From: Candidatus Heimdallarchaeota archaeon
GTDB taxonomy: Archaea; Asgardarchaeota; Heimdallarchaeia; Heimdallarchaeales; Kariarchaeaceae
Direction: 5' to 3'
Assembly (NCBI GenBank): GCA_015523565.1
Contig: WAKA01000046.1
Coordinates: 1 to 49,819 of the forward strand
Length of the DNA: 49,819 nucleotides
Under the pieces are notes generated by a model, which did not search any database, was not told the origin of the DNA, and worked only from the letters and a program-made list of their open reading frames with translations. A program made the position numbers and the translations under genes. Positions 16,187-24,977 of the stretch are shown here, in pieces; positions within the stretch are counted from its first letter, which is position 1, and every line of letters begins with the position of its first letter.

Positions 16187-16969
16187 TCAATTTAAGAATT
16201 GGAGAATAATTCCATGAATTTCATTTACTGCTTTCTCGAATTCTTCTAATACCCTGTTTCTTTCAGTATTGTTGTAATATACCCTTCCTAGTAGGCAAAA
16301 ATCTGTTAACCCTATCCTATGAATTAACCATGCTTCATTGATGTAATTTTTGTCTCCAATTTTAACTGAATCCATTAATTTGCTTTCACCAATCCAGCTT
16401 CTTTCAAACGGTATCTCACTCAGGATCTCCATCAACAAGGTCAGTACATTTCCATTGCCCTTGTTCCAAACCTTAATAATGCCATCGTCGAGGTCTGCAA
16501 TAAATATTGTATCTAGATTTGGCAGTTTTCCTTGAAGATTCATTATTACCTTGTTCACATCTCCCAACGCCTCTTCGGGAAATTTCATTGTTGTAATGAG
16601 CTTTGCAATTTCCGATTTCATTTTTTCCTCATCTGGAATGCCTGTCACAAAATCAATGTTCAATAGTTTTTTATGGTAGCGATTTGTCACTTCTTCAATA
16701 GTCTTCTTTGTGAAGGGCTCATTGTCATATGTGTCCTGAATCACTATGTAGGCTAAATGGTCTATTTCAAGAGTTGCTATTTGGACATCTCCAATTTCAA
16801 CTTCCCTCAACTCTCCCTTTGGTTTGCCTGCCTTAAGTTCATGTCCCAAAAGCAATATTGTCTGTATTAATGAAATGAGCAGTTCTGAAGATATTTGGTA
16901 ATGCCCATCATTGAATAGTTCCATTCCTACTGATTTCTCCCTATCCAAGACTAAAAAGAAGTGTATCAC
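16187..16969 (-). CDS. longin/roadblock-like protein
   Basis: This 260-residue soluble protein seems to hold two alpha/beta units of the longin/roadblock superfamily. The first (1-110) begins MIHFFLVLDREKSVGMELFN, then a helix ISSELLISLIQTILLLGHEL, then strands REVEIGDVQIATLEIDHLAY. The second (about 140-260) has LDTIFIADLDDGIIKVWNKG followed by a helix and strands (NEAWLIHRIGLTDFCLLGRV) and a final helix. These folds act as regulators or platforms for small GTPases in eukaryotes and in the MglA/MglB systems. The two GTPases in this window are possible partners, but that is inference. It converges with the ATPase gene (7-base gap) and is divergent from the NfeD gene. I call the fold from pattern only. 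Confidence 0.5.
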   Translation of the reverse strand: MIHFFLVLDREKSVGMELFNDGHYQISSELLISLIQTILLLGHELKAGKPKGELREVEIGDVQIATLEIDHLAYIVIQDTYDNEPFTKKTIEEVTNRYHKKLLNIDFVTGIPDEEKMKSEIAKLITTMKFPEEALGDVNKVIMNLQGKLPNLDTIFIADLDDGIIKVWNKGNGNVLTLLMEILSEIPFERSWIGESKLMDSVKIGDKNYINEAWLIHRIGLTDFCLLGRVYYNNTERNRVLEEFEKAVNEIHGIILQFLN

Positions 16970-17106
16970 AATACCTTATTGACTTTGCTGATAAATGTGT
17001 TTTCGTATTTCGGAATATATTTTGCAAAAAAAAATTTCGTTTCCTATGTAATTTGAAGATTTTCTTAAATCGTAAAAAAAATTAATTTTCTTGCGAATCT
17101 TACATC

Positions 17107-17123
17107 CAATAAATTTATATTTT
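17107..17123 (+). promoter_or_regulatory. TATA-like element for the NfeD-flotillin operon
   Basis: CAATAAATTTATATTTT lies about 45-50 bases before the NfeD start in a 191-base, very AT-rich divergent spacer. Transcription would start near 17141. Confidence 0.4.
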
Positions 17124-17160
17124 CATTTTTCCTCACATAAAATAATCTCAATAGAGACAA

Positions 17161-17883
17161 GTGGTCTATATGATCGAATTCTATTATGCATTGATCATTG
17201 CTGGAATTGGATTTTTCCTATTAAATGAATTCGCTGACATGGAAATCCCGTTCTTTGTCGGGTTTTTCTTTGGGTTACCATATGCCTTGGTTTTATGGGG
17301 GGTCTTTGGAATTCTTCAAATCTCTGAACCTAAGGCATTTGTAGCAGGATTCCTAATTCCCATGGGGCTTTTTCTTCTAGTTTACAGGGCTCTCATCACA
17401 AACAAGGAATTTAGTGATTTGATAATTGGCAATACTGGCAAAATCAGTGTTAAAACTGATTTGCAAACAACTGGAGAAGTCATCGTTGATACGGAATGGG
17501 GTCGACAATTCCTGCTTGCAAAACCTTCTGAAAACCAATTGAAACCTTTGAATAAAGGTGATACGGTAATCATTAAGGATTTCAACCCCCCATATGCTTA
17601 TGTAGAAAAGGTAGATATAAGTTCTGCAACAACTCCTGCTCCCAAAAAAAGAAAAGCTAAACCAACTGTTCGTTGGGTTTTCAGAAAGCTTTTCACCCGA
17701 AAGAAAATGACAGACCATGTCTGTGACATTTGTTACGGGAAAATTCCTGTCGGGAATTTGGAATTTTGTCCATTCTGCGGTTCATCATTCCATAAGGACC
17801 ACTTTGACGCTTGGGTTTCTGCAAGAGGGTCATGCCCTGTTTGCAGATCCGAAATAAAAAATTCTAAGGAGGATAAAACCTAA
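17161..17883 (+). CDS. NfeD-like membrane protein with C-terminal RING-like zinc finger
   Basis: NfeD proteins pair with flotillins in membrane microdomains. Residues 6-77 hold two or three hydrophobic helices. Residues 88-152 form the small beta barrel (NfeD OB-type domain): IGNTGKISVKTDLQTTGEVI, GDTVIIKDFN, AYVEKVDI. A basic Lys/Pro linker follows, then a compact cysteine/histidine domain with ligands C188, C191, C203, C206, H211, H214, C225 and C228. It reads CDIC, CPFC, FHKDHF and CPVC, as in prokaryotic RING-like zinc fingers. That finger is not part of ordinary NfeD proteins. The start is GTG 17161 or ATG 17170; the sequence does not decide. The stop overlaps the flotillin ATG by one base. 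Confidence 0.85.
   Translation: MVYMIEFYYALIIAGIGFFLLNEFADMEIPFFVGFFFGLPYALVLWGVFGILQISEPKAFVAGFLIPMGLFLLVYRALITNKEFSDLIIGNTGKISVKTDLQTTGEVIVDTEWGRQFLLAKPSENQLKPLNKGDTVIIKDFNPPYAYVEKVDISSATTPAPKKRKAKPTVRWVFRKLFTRKKMTDHVCDICYGKIPVGNLEFCPFCGSSFHKDHFDAWVSARGSCPVCRSEIKNSKEDKT
17866..17872 (+). promoter_or_regulatory. strong Shine-Dalgarno for the flotillin gene
   Basis: AAGGAGG lies 10 bases before ATG 17883, inside the end of the NfeD-like gene. With the one-base stop/start overlap it indicates translational coupling. Confidence 0.8.
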
Positions 17884-19157
17884 TGTCCGCAAAATTAATT
17901 GGCATTTTCGCAGTTGTGGCTTTGATTGCCACTATCGGTGTTTATATTTATGTAGGCTCTGCCGCAGGTATTTTATTGGGTCTTGCTTCAGTAATTGTTC
18001 TGGTTTTATTGCTAAGAGCCTATACGGTTGTAGATTTACAAGAAGTCCATGTTATCTCAGGTAAGGGGAAAGTAAAGGAATATACAGCAGGACAGTCTTA
18101 TTTGTATTTCCCTTATCTAGAAAAAAGAAATATTGTTCCATTAAGGGTGTTGGAAATTGCTATTCCTCGCATTAAGCTCATGGACATGAACAACCTTCCA
18201 TTTGGTGTTGAAATCTCATGCAAAGTTCAGATTTCAGATCCAAGAACCGCAGTTAAGGCTCTTGGAAGTGCAACACCTGAGGAAATCCGACCTATTGTTG
18301 ATGACACCATCCAGTCCGCAGCAAGAGCACAAGCCATGAAACAGACCTTAATTACAATCATGAGAGAAAGAGATGAAATTGAGCAATCCATTTTATCCGC
18401 AACAAACGATAGCCTTGCTCGTATTGGTGTCAGGGTTGTTCTTTTTGACATTAAGAATATTGTTGATGTACCTGGCTCCACTGTTATTGCCGACATGGAA
18501 AGGGTGAAATCAGCAGAGCTTGAAAGACTTGCAAGAGAGGCAGAGGCAAAAGAGAACAGTGCCGCTGAAATTGTGGAAGCACAAAAGAGGGCTGAAGCAG
18601 AAATCCAAAGACAAAATGCCCTTAAACAATCTGAAATGGCTCGGCTGGAACAAGAAATGGCTGTTGCAGAAAAGCAGAGAGAACTGAAATTGAAAGAGAT
18701 GGATGTCATCAACGCACAGAAGACACGTGAAGCTGAAATTGAGGCTGAAAGAATCCGTATCGAGGCAAACGCCCAAGCTGAACAGCAAAGAATGGTGGCT
18801 CAAGGTGAAGCTGATGCCAAACTCATTGAGGCAAAAGCAGAAGCAGAATCACTAAAGCTTCGGGCTTCTGCTGAAGCGGAATCAATCAAGATGAAACTTG
18901 AAGCAGAGGCTGAAGGTACAAAGGCATTGGCTGATGCTTTGGCCAAATTCACAAAAGAAGGAATTGAAGTCAAGCTTGCTGAGATCAATGCCGAAGCAAA
19001 GGAGAAAGTCGCAGAATCCATTGCAAGAGGCATTCAGCACAGCACAAAACTTATCTTACCTTCAAATGGTGTTTCAAGCCTCTTCACAAATCTTGTCGGA
19101 GGGATTGAAACGCTAAAGGAAGCTGGAGTTTCCTTGAAGGATCTCAAAGGAGAATAA
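17883..19157 (+). CDS. flotillin-like SPFH-domain protein
   Basis: A 424-residue membrane scaffold protein. Two hydrophobic stretches occupy residues 1-46. The SPFH/band-7 domain runs about 48-195 (VVDLQEVHVISGKGKVKEY, then strands and helices to NIVDVPGSTVIADME). A long charged Ala/Glu-rich coiled coil with EAEAK- and EAE-type repeats spans about 200-365. The tail has KLILPSNGVSSLFTNLVGGI, like the flotillin oligomerisation region. This order (membrane hairpin, SPFH, coiled coil) is that of bacterial FloA/FloT and eukaryotic flotillins. Flotillins cluster membrane proteins into ordered microdomains. It is translationally coupled to the NfeD-RING protein and converges with the MFS gene, one base apart. 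Confidence 0.93.
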   Translation: MSAKLIGIFAVVALIATIGVYIYVGSAAGILLGLASVIVLVLLLRAYTVVDLQEVHVISGKGKVKEYTAGQSYLYFPYLEKRNIVPLRVLEIAIPRIKLMDMNNLPFGVEISCKVQISDPRTAVKALGSATPEEIRPIVDDTIQSAARAQAMKQTLITIMRERDEIEQSILSATNDSLARIGVRVVLFDIKNIVDVPGSTVIADMERVKSAELERLAREAEAKENSAAEIVEAQKRAEAEIQRQNALKQSEMARLEQEMAVAEKQRELKLKEMDVINAQKTREAEIEAERIRIEANAQAEQQRMVAQGEADAKLIEAKAEAESLKLRASAEAESIKMKLEAEAEGTKALADALAKFTKEGIEVKLAEINAEAKEKVAESIARGIQHSTKLILPSNGVSSLFTNLVGGIETLKEAGVSLKDLKGE

Positions 19158-19158
19158 A

Positions 19159-21165
19159 TCAGACATAATATTTGTAACCCAATAACCTAATTATTTCACT
19201 TGCATCTTCTAACTGGTTTGTGCTTTTTTCCATAAGTTCAATTGCATCCTTCAACGTCAAAAGACTGAATTGGTTTATAAATTCAAGTTGAGAAAGCTCT
19301 TTCCATAAATGACGGTAGATTGCATCGAGCAATTCCTCAACCGCACCGACCTCAATGGCCTTTGTGATTGCAATTCCCAACCCCACATTCAATGCTTCAA
19401 TGGATTTTTCTAAGGATTTGACCAATGAGTATCCAATTATTGAATAAAATGACAAATAATTCATGAATTCCTTTGGTGGGTACTCTTTTAAAGCCAATAG
19501 CCTTCTTAATCCCCTCAATGCATTCCCTGCCGCCTTATCCACCCTTGAGGCAAGTTGAAGCAATTCAAAAGCGTCTTTTTTCGGAAATGTACCTGAATAC
19601 GTCTTTCTTGTTAGTTCCTGTAATACCATGTCTGCCTGAATTTCAAGTGATTTCGCTTGTTTCTCATGCTGGTTCGCTTCAAAAATATTTTCTGCTGTAA
19701 ACTCTTGTATCCCTAATGTAATTTCCTTATACATGGACTTGATCTTTTGAATGTGGTTTGAAAGGAAATTGAACTGTTTCCAGACTGGTCTTGAATCTTT
19801 TAGAAAAAGTATCAAAACAACAGAGTGGGCAATACCAATAAAAACAACAACTACCAGCAATAAATGCAGAATATCAATTCTTTTCAATGGCTCTGGAAAT
19901 GATGCAATGTCAATCAATTTCTCTAAAACAAGAAGAAATGCAGATCCGATAAGATATCCCAAATCCAAAAAAAGACGATAAATCCCAATACTTTTCCCTC
20001 TTACCTTTGGAGGTACAAGGTCTGCCAATGCCGCGCTTGGCAAAGGATAATAAATGCCCAGAGAAATGCCTGCCCCAAAAGCAAGTGCCAATAAAATTGG
20101 GAGCTCATGCGATTTTGCCAAAAAGAAGAAAAAAGCAAATTCCGCAAAAACCCCAAAAATCAAGGGAAATCTCCTTCCGATCAGTTTGACAATGTTTGGA
20201 GACAATACAATACCTATTGCCCATGAGACCAAAAATACTGTATTGAGCAAACTAAATGTTTGGCTGGCATTTTCCATTTCTGTCGAAAGCCAAAGTGGAT
20301 AGACAAGGATAAATGCAGTGTCCAAAATTCTTGAAATGACTCCTGTCATGATAATCACAACCAATGTCGGCTTTAGGAGAACTTTCAAGGGAATTTCGTT
20401 GTTGAAATCATCCTCATATTTTGATCCCTCCAAAATTCTGAACAGTTCTTCTTTCAATGGACTTGGTATGACAATTCCAAACTTTTCGGACTCCCGTTCA
20501 ATGTCTGAAAAAATTATTTCAGGTGTAATTTCTAAACTTCTAGTTTCAATGTTTATGATGCTTCCGCTCTCTTTAATTCCTTTGAACGAAATGAGCAATA
20601 GAACAATGGATATAATCAATGACACCCTAAAAAGAAAAATGAATGGTTGGTTTGGGAAAATTGATGGAAGGAAAGACCCAATTGCAGTGCCTGTGTAAAC
20701 TGACATTTCCATCAGGGATACTGCTTGACTTCTTTTTGCAACGCCTGAATAATCTGTCAATGAAATCATGGCACTTGAAAACACCATTCCCGCACCGCCA
20801 CCCAATAACGTGTTCCCAATAACAAACCCCACAAGCCCTTTTACAAATGTGAGGGAAAGATTTCCAATGAAAATGATGGAAACTCCAACAATAACTGATT
20901 TCTTCCTTCCTATCTTGTCCGAAAATGTTCCCCCGTAATAGCTTCCTATTGCTTTAGCGGTACCAAACAGTGTAAGGGTCAAAGCTCCTGCCAAAAACTT
21001 TGAAAAATAGAATGAAAGATCACTTGTATAAAACGCCAAGATTGATCTCTGAATACCTATTGCACTTGCTGAAAGTGCAAGAACCAGTGCAATAACAACT
21101 ACTGGCAAAAAGAAATTTTTGAAATTGATTTCATCGATTTCATGTTGATCAATCTGGAAATCCAC
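19159..21165 (-). CDS. MFS transporter fused to a PhoU/DUF47-like helical domain
   Basis: Residues about 20-470 are a major facilitator permease of about 12 helices. The loop 2-3 motif reads GGTFSDKIGRKKS. A soluble loop of about 70 residues separates the halves (about 200-270), and a second signature NIVKLIGRRFPL follows. From about 490 the protein is soluble and helical. It reads ENIFEANQHEKQAKSLEIQA, DMVLQELTRKTYSGTFPKKD and AFELLQLASRVDKAAGNALR. The H-E...A-D...L...F-P...D...L...D pattern matches the DUF47/PhoU-like proteins that accompany phosphate transporters. The fusion suggests a substrate-sensing or transport-gating tail, with phosphate or a phosphorylated compound as a possible substrate. 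GTG 21165 is chosen because a TATA-like box lies 26 bases upstream. Confidence 0.85.
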   Translation of the reverse strand: MDFQIDQHEIDEINFKNFFLPVVVIALVLALSASAIGIQRSILAFYTSDLSFYFSKFLAGALTLTLFGTAKAIGSYYGGTFSDKIGRKKSVIVGVSIIFIGNLSLTFVKGLVGFVIGNTLLGGGAGMVFSSAMISLTDYSGVAKRSQAVSLMEMSVYTGTAIGSFLPSIFPNQPFIFLFRVSLIISIVLLLISFKGIKESGSIINIETRSLEITPEIIFSDIERESEKFGIVIPSPLKEELFRILEGSKYEDDFNNEIPLKVLLKPTLVVIIMTGVISRILDTAFILVYPLWLSTEMENASQTFSLLNTVFLVSWAIGIVLSPNIVKLIGRRFPLIFGVFAEFAFFFFLAKSHELPILLALAFGAGISLGIYYPLPSAALADLVPPKVRGKSIGIYRLFLDLGYLIGSAFLLVLEKLIDIASFPEPLKRIDILHLLLVVVVFIGIAHSVVLILFLKDSRPVWKQFNFLSNHIQKIKSMYKEITLGIQEFTAENIFEANQHEKQAKSLEIQADMVLQELTRKTYSGTFPKKDAFELLQLASRVDKAAGNALRGLRRLLALKEYPPKEFMNYLSFYSIIGYSLVKSLEKSIEALNVGLGIAITKAIEVGAVEELLDAIYRHLWKELSQLEFINQFSLLTLKDAIELMEKSTNQLEDASEIIRLLGYKYYV

Positions 21166-21185
21166 AACCTTATTTACCTCAAACG

Positions 21186-21197
21186 GTTATAATATAT
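21186..21197 (-). promoter_or_regulatory. TATA-like box for the MFS-DUF47 gene
   Basis: On the minus strand ATATATTATAAC is centred about 26 bases before the GTG at 21165, the spacing expected for a leaderless archaeal transcript. Confidence 0.55.
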
Positions 21198-21271
21198 CGC
21201 ATGGTTCTTTATTTCTGCACCACAATTCTTTCTAAAGGTTATGTTATTCTTTAGAGGTGAAAAGGCAAAGG

Positions 21272-21281
21272 CTAAATATTA
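21272..21281 (+). promoter_or_regulatory. TATA-like box for panB
   Basis: CTAAATATTA is centred about 24 bases before the panB ATG at 21300, again suggesting a leaderless transcript. It is one of two back-to-back promoters in a 134-base spacer. Confidence 0.5.
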
Positions 21282-21299
21282 ACCTTACATCCAAAACGT

Positions 21300-22127
21300 A
21301 TGGCATTACGTTTTAGTCCGACCATGGCACTTGAAGCAAAGCGAAACGGGAAAAAACTCGTTGAAATCACTGCATATGACTATTCCTTTGCAAAAATCAT
21401 TGATGAAACCCAGCAGATAGACATGATCTTGGTTGGCGATTCATTGGGGATGGTGATGCAAGGTCATTCAACGACACTTCCAGTTACAATTGATCATTCT
21501 GTATACCATACATCCATAGTGTCTCGTGCTGTCACAAAAGCCATGGTGATTGCAGACATGCCTTTCATGAGCTATCAGGTAAGCCCCGAACAGGCTTTGA
21601 AAAATGCAGGTCGTTTAATCCAAGAAGGCAATGCTGATGCAGTTAAGCTTGAAGGTGCAGGGCGCTTTGCAAAGGCGATTTCCATGATTGTGGAATCTGG
21701 TATCCCCGTTCAAGGACATTTGGGTCTGACCCCACAGTCCATTAACATGTTGGGTGGTTGGAAAATTCAAGGAAAGACAATGTCTGCTGCTGAACGTTTA
21801 TTGCAACAAGCTGAGGAATTGGTGGATGCAGGTGTTTTTTCAATTGTCTTGGAGGGTATGCCTAACGAAACAGCAAAAATGATCTCTGAATCCGTGTCCG
21901 TTCCGACAATTGGCATCGGTGCTGGACCCCATTGCGACGGTCAAGTTTTGGTTCTTCATGATCTTTTGGGCTTGAGTGATTTTCAACCTGTTTTTGTGAA
22001 ACGATATGCAGACCTCAAAAAAGTTTCACAAGAAGCTATTTCATCTTATGCTGACGAAGTGCGCAATGGTGCATTCCCTGGTACTGAATATACCTACAAA
22101 ACTAAACTTCAAAAGGATAATGAATAA
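21300..22127 (+). CDS. panB: ketopantoate hydroxymethyltransferase
   Basis: Transfers a hydroxymethyl group from methylene-tetrahydrofolate (or the archaeal pterin equivalent) to alpha-ketoisovalerate, giving ketopantoate for coenzyme A synthesis. The family blocks are VEITAYDYSFAKIIDE, ILVGDSLGMVMQGHSTTLPV (Asp metal ligand and phosphate region), VIADMPFMSY, DAVKLEGA, VQGHLGLTPQSINMLGGWKI and IVLEGMP, with the catalytic Glu in VLE. TIGIGAGPHCDGQVLVLHDLLG follows. At 275 residues the length is typical. No other CoA-pathway gene is adjacent. It converges with the large helical gene, 13 bases apart. Confidence 0.95.
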   Translation: MALRFSPTMALEAKRNGKKLVEITAYDYSFAKIIDETQQIDMILVGDSLGMVMQGHSTTLPVTIDHSVYHTSIVSRAVTKAMVIADMPFMSYQVSPEQALKNAGRLIQEGNADAVKLEGAGRFAKAISMIVESGIPVQGHLGLTPQSINMLGGWKIQGKTMSAAERLLQQAEELVDAGVFSIVLEGMPNETAKMISESVSVPTIGIGAGPHCDGQVLVLHDLLGLSDFQPVFVKRYADLKKVSQEAISSYADEVRNGAFPGTEYTYKTKLQKDNE

Positions 22128-22140
22128 ATTCTACATTGAA

Positions 22141-24408
22141 TTAAGTCATGACAAGTGCTTGAAGGGCAGTAATCAATATTTCCTCAGGGAATGGTTTAGG
22201 AGATGTAATATGATCTCGAGCTGATTGTTCCATTTCACCAAACATTGTTCCTATTGTGAAAAGCTGTTCTGATACCTGTGAACTTTCAGGGCTCCCTCCC
22301 TTCGCAACTTCATTAGCCGCCTTGAAAGTGAGGTTCTTTGCTTCATTCCATTTTTGCGCTGCCAACTCAAACTTCTTTGTTTGCAATGCATCTGATGCTT
22401 TTATGGCGGAAGTGATTGCATCGATAAAATAAATTGCGCCTGAAATGTTTGCATAAAGTGTTTGGAAATAAAGCCAGTTAACTGCCGATCCTTTTATTTT
22501 TATGGGTTTTTTATTTTCTATTAGTGTCTCAACAGTAACAAGAAGTTCCTGCATTGATTTTTTGAACTCATTCATTTCTGAAACATCATGCTTGACATTA
22601 AGACCCTGTAGCAATGTTTTTGATCCAATGACCGAACTGTCTATGATTTCTGCAACCTTATTGATAAATGCATACTGCAACAATGCTGTTCTTAATTGTA
22701 TCTCTGCGATGAGTCCTCGAAGCAATGCATTTTCTGCAATGGGTCGTAAAAACTTCTCAATTGTATCCGATAGTTGCTCTAAATTTTGATTCTTGGTATA
22801 CATTATCGCATGGGTTATCAAGAAATATGTTTTTGCTCTTATCATCAATTCTTTGACTGGGTTTTTCCCAAATTCTTCTTCTGCTTTTCTTCCAACCAGC
22901 AAAGCTTCTGAAGCCTCTTCAATTGCATTCAACTGTATCTGCGCTTCTTGCTTAAACTTTTCACTTGTTGGAAGCAGGAGAATTGCCAATTCCAGAATAT
23001 CTAAATTTTTACTTATGTGTTCCAACTCGTGGCTTTCCGACGAGGGGGTTGAGACCGCACTCATCCAATCTGTCGATATTTGCTGGAAAGCTTGATTCAA
23101 TCTTTCCTCCAATAATTCCATCCTGCTTTCGAGGAATTTCAGAAATCTCTCTGTATCAATGTGTTGTTTATCATCAAGGTTTTCCATGAGGTAGGCATAA
23201 ATGTTGTCATAAACCAAAAGCATGGATGAAAGTAACGGGACGTCTCCTTTTTTCAGTGTGTCCACAATCAATTGGTTTACGGACTTAATCATTTCCTCTA
23301 TATTCTCTGTTATCCCTTCCTTCAATTGGTTGACAATTGCTGTATAGGTTCTTGATGCTTTGGCTACAACCATGGCAAATTCAAAAGTATGCAGTTCATC
23401 GACAATAGATGTATTGGACCAGGCAAGCTGTGCAAAAAGTGCTCGATTTGTGCCATGTTGCCTTATCAAATGGCTCGCCTGCTCAAAATACTTGATTGCA
23501 GAATCTATGTCCTTCTTAATCAGTGCGTGTTTGGCAAGTGTTCGGTAATGAAATGCCAAATAAGCGTCCGCAACCAGTTGAGTTGATTTGTAATGATCCT
23601 CATAAAAACTGATGATTTTCTGTTTCAAGTCTGAAGTAATTTTATCCTCGTTTTCACGGGCTTTATCCAAATGCATCAATGCATGTGAAAGATTGCCATA
23701 CATCCCAATAGGGTCTCTCCACCACCAAGAAGTTGAGGCGTCCCCCAGTCTTATGGAAACATCTTTCAAGATAAAAATGGCTTGATTAAAATCATATTCT
23801 GCAAGCAAGGATGGCCTGGATTTATTCAAACCGAGGTCATTTTCAGAAAACGGGTATTCTTGGAAATATCCCAAATGTTTTCTCAATTGATCCTGTTTCA
23901 ATAAGTCCAAAAGTGTGGCAAGACTATCTGGTGTGAACGATGCTTGTTGTGAAAATCCGAGTTTAAGTAATTCATCGAATGACAATCGGGTCTTATAGTA
24001 TCCAACAGTGGCCTTTCCTCCATAATCCTTGAAAAGTTTTGTTTTTCCCAATGTGGCATAGGAATAACTCAATAACCCTATTTCCAGCCAAAAACTTGTT
24101 ATTGCTTGAAGGCGCTTTAGGTCTCCCATTTCCGCTTTGGCGGGCGCCCTTTTCAATTCATCCACTATTCTGTCGTAAAGGCTTTTGGTAAGCTCAATTA
24201 CAAACAATAGATGATCCACAATTGTTTCAGAAAAGTCAAGCCAATCTTTTGCAATTTCCTCATTTTCATCAATACTTTCATAGTCTTTGTAGAGGTTTTT
24301 CCTAAGGGTTGATAATTGTCCGAACCTTGAAAAGACTAATGTCGGATCCAATTTATCAATTGAATCTTGTTGAGAACTCATCACTAATTCATTTTTTTCT
24401 TCATTCAA
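22141..24408 (-). CDS. large helical protein of unknown function, partly TPR-like
   Basis: A 755-residue protein that I do not recognise. It appears almost entirely helical and has no signal peptide or clear membrane segment. Around residues 285-325 the pattern HYRTLAKHALIKKDIDSAIK then YFEQASHL resembles a tetratricopeptide repeat (A...G/D...A...Y/F..A). Other parts (LTFKAANEVAKGG, ALQTKKFELAAQKWNEAKNL near 700-730) look similar. A Trp-rich segment TSWWWRDPIGMYGNL lies near 225-240. TPR-type arrays are protein-binding scaffolds. It precedes rpo6 reading order on the same strand only by proximity (42-base gap), so it may share the rpo6 transcript. Codon use resembles its neighbours. Confidence 0.75.
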   Translation of the reverse strand: MNEEKNELVMSSQQDSIDKLDPTLVFSRFGQLSTLRKNLYKDYESIDENEEIAKDWLDFSETIVDHLLFVIELTKSLYDRIVDELKRAPAKAEMGDLKRLQAITSFWLEIGLLSYSYATLGKTKLFKDYGGKATVGYYKTRLSFDELLKLGFSQQASFTPDSLATLLDLLKQDQLRKHLGYFQEYPFSENDLGLNKSRPSLLAEYDFNQAIFILKDVSIRLGDASTSWWWRDPIGMYGNLSHALMHLDKARENEDKITSDLKQKIISFYEDHYKSTQLVADAYLAFHYRTLAKHALIKKDIDSAIKYFEQASHLIRQHGTNRALFAQLAWSNTSIVDELHTFEFAMVVAKASRTYTAIVNQLKEGITENIEEMIKSVNQLIVDTLKKGDVPLLSSMLLVYDNIYAYLMENLDDKQHIDTERFLKFLESRMELLEERLNQAFQQISTDWMSAVSTPSSESHELEHISKNLDILELAILLLPTSEKFKQEAQIQLNAIEEASEALLVGRKAEEEFGKNPVKELMIRAKTYFLITHAIMYTKNQNLEQLSDTIEKFLRPIAENALLRGLIAEIQLRTALLQYAFINKVAEIIDSSVIGSKTLLQGLNVKHDVSEMNEFKKSMQELLVTVETLIENKKPIKIKGSAVNWLYFQTLYANISGAIYFIDAITSAIKASDALQTKKFELAAQKWNEAKNLTFKAANEVAKGGSPESSQVSEQLFTIGTMFGEMEQSARDHITSPKPFPEEILITALQALVMT

Positions 24409-24450
24409 ATATCTTGTTGCAACCTTTCGTTTTTTTCCGTATTTTGGTAA

Positions 24451-24783
24451 TTAATTCTCCTGTTGACCTTCCTTGAATTTTCTCATCTCAGAAACTGGAT
24501 CGATTTGTCCAATATATTGTCCATCTTTAAGCCACTGAATTGGTACAATTTGAACCTTCCCATTCTTTAATTTCCTCATGACGCCAATTGGCAGGACACG
24601 GGCCAGTAATTCTTTTCTTGCCATTTCAATGGGGGACATATTCATGTTTTCAAATTCCAATAGGGTTGGTGCTCCATGACTAATCTGCAAGGCCCTTGCA
24701 CCAACTATTCTAGCCCTCTCGTACCTAGTCATGTACTCCGTGCCAATTTCAATCTTGTCTGAGATTATCTCCTTGCCATCCAC
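24451..24783 (-). CDS. rpoK: DNA-directed RNA polymerase subunit K (Rpo6)
   Basis: Archaeal counterpart of eukaryotic RPB6 and bacterial omega, which latches the largest subunit during polymerase assembly. The diagnostic block is MTRYERARIVGARALQISHG then APTLLEF (about 18-44), followed by PIEMARKELLARVLPIGVMR, as in the P-x-x-I-A-x-x-E-L-x-x-x-x-L-P-I family core. The extra C-terminus (WLKDGQYIGQIDPVSEMRKF, about 25 residues) is longer than the minimal archaeal subunit. The start codon is GTG at 24783; the frame has a stop a few codons upstream. Confidence 0.92.
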   Translation of the reverse strand: MDGKEIISDKIEIGTEYMTRYERARIVGARALQISHGAPTLLEFENMNMSPIEMARKELLARVLPIGVMRKLKNGKVQIVPIQWLKDGQYIGQIDPVSEMRKFKEGQQEN

Positions 24784-24950
24784 TTTCCAAATCCTCTATT
24801 CATCCCTTTCGAAGGATTTGTTTTTAATCTTTTCAAAGAAATCACTTTTCACCATTACAAAAAATCATCCACATACAAGTAATATATCATTGTTCCCAAA
24901 TAAAAAAGAATGATTGCAGTTTTTTTGAAAAAAATCAAATCAATTGTTAT

Positions 24951-24964
24951 ACACATTATTGTGT
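24951..24964. repeat. short perfect inverted repeat ACACA-TTAT-TGTGT
   Basis: A 5-4-5 perfect inverted repeat lies 14 bases upstream of the TATA-like element of the gene at 25007. Its position fits an operator for a dimeric regulator, but repeats this short occur by chance in AT-rich DNA. Confidence 0.35.
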
Positions 24965-24977
24965 CAACAGGGACGAG

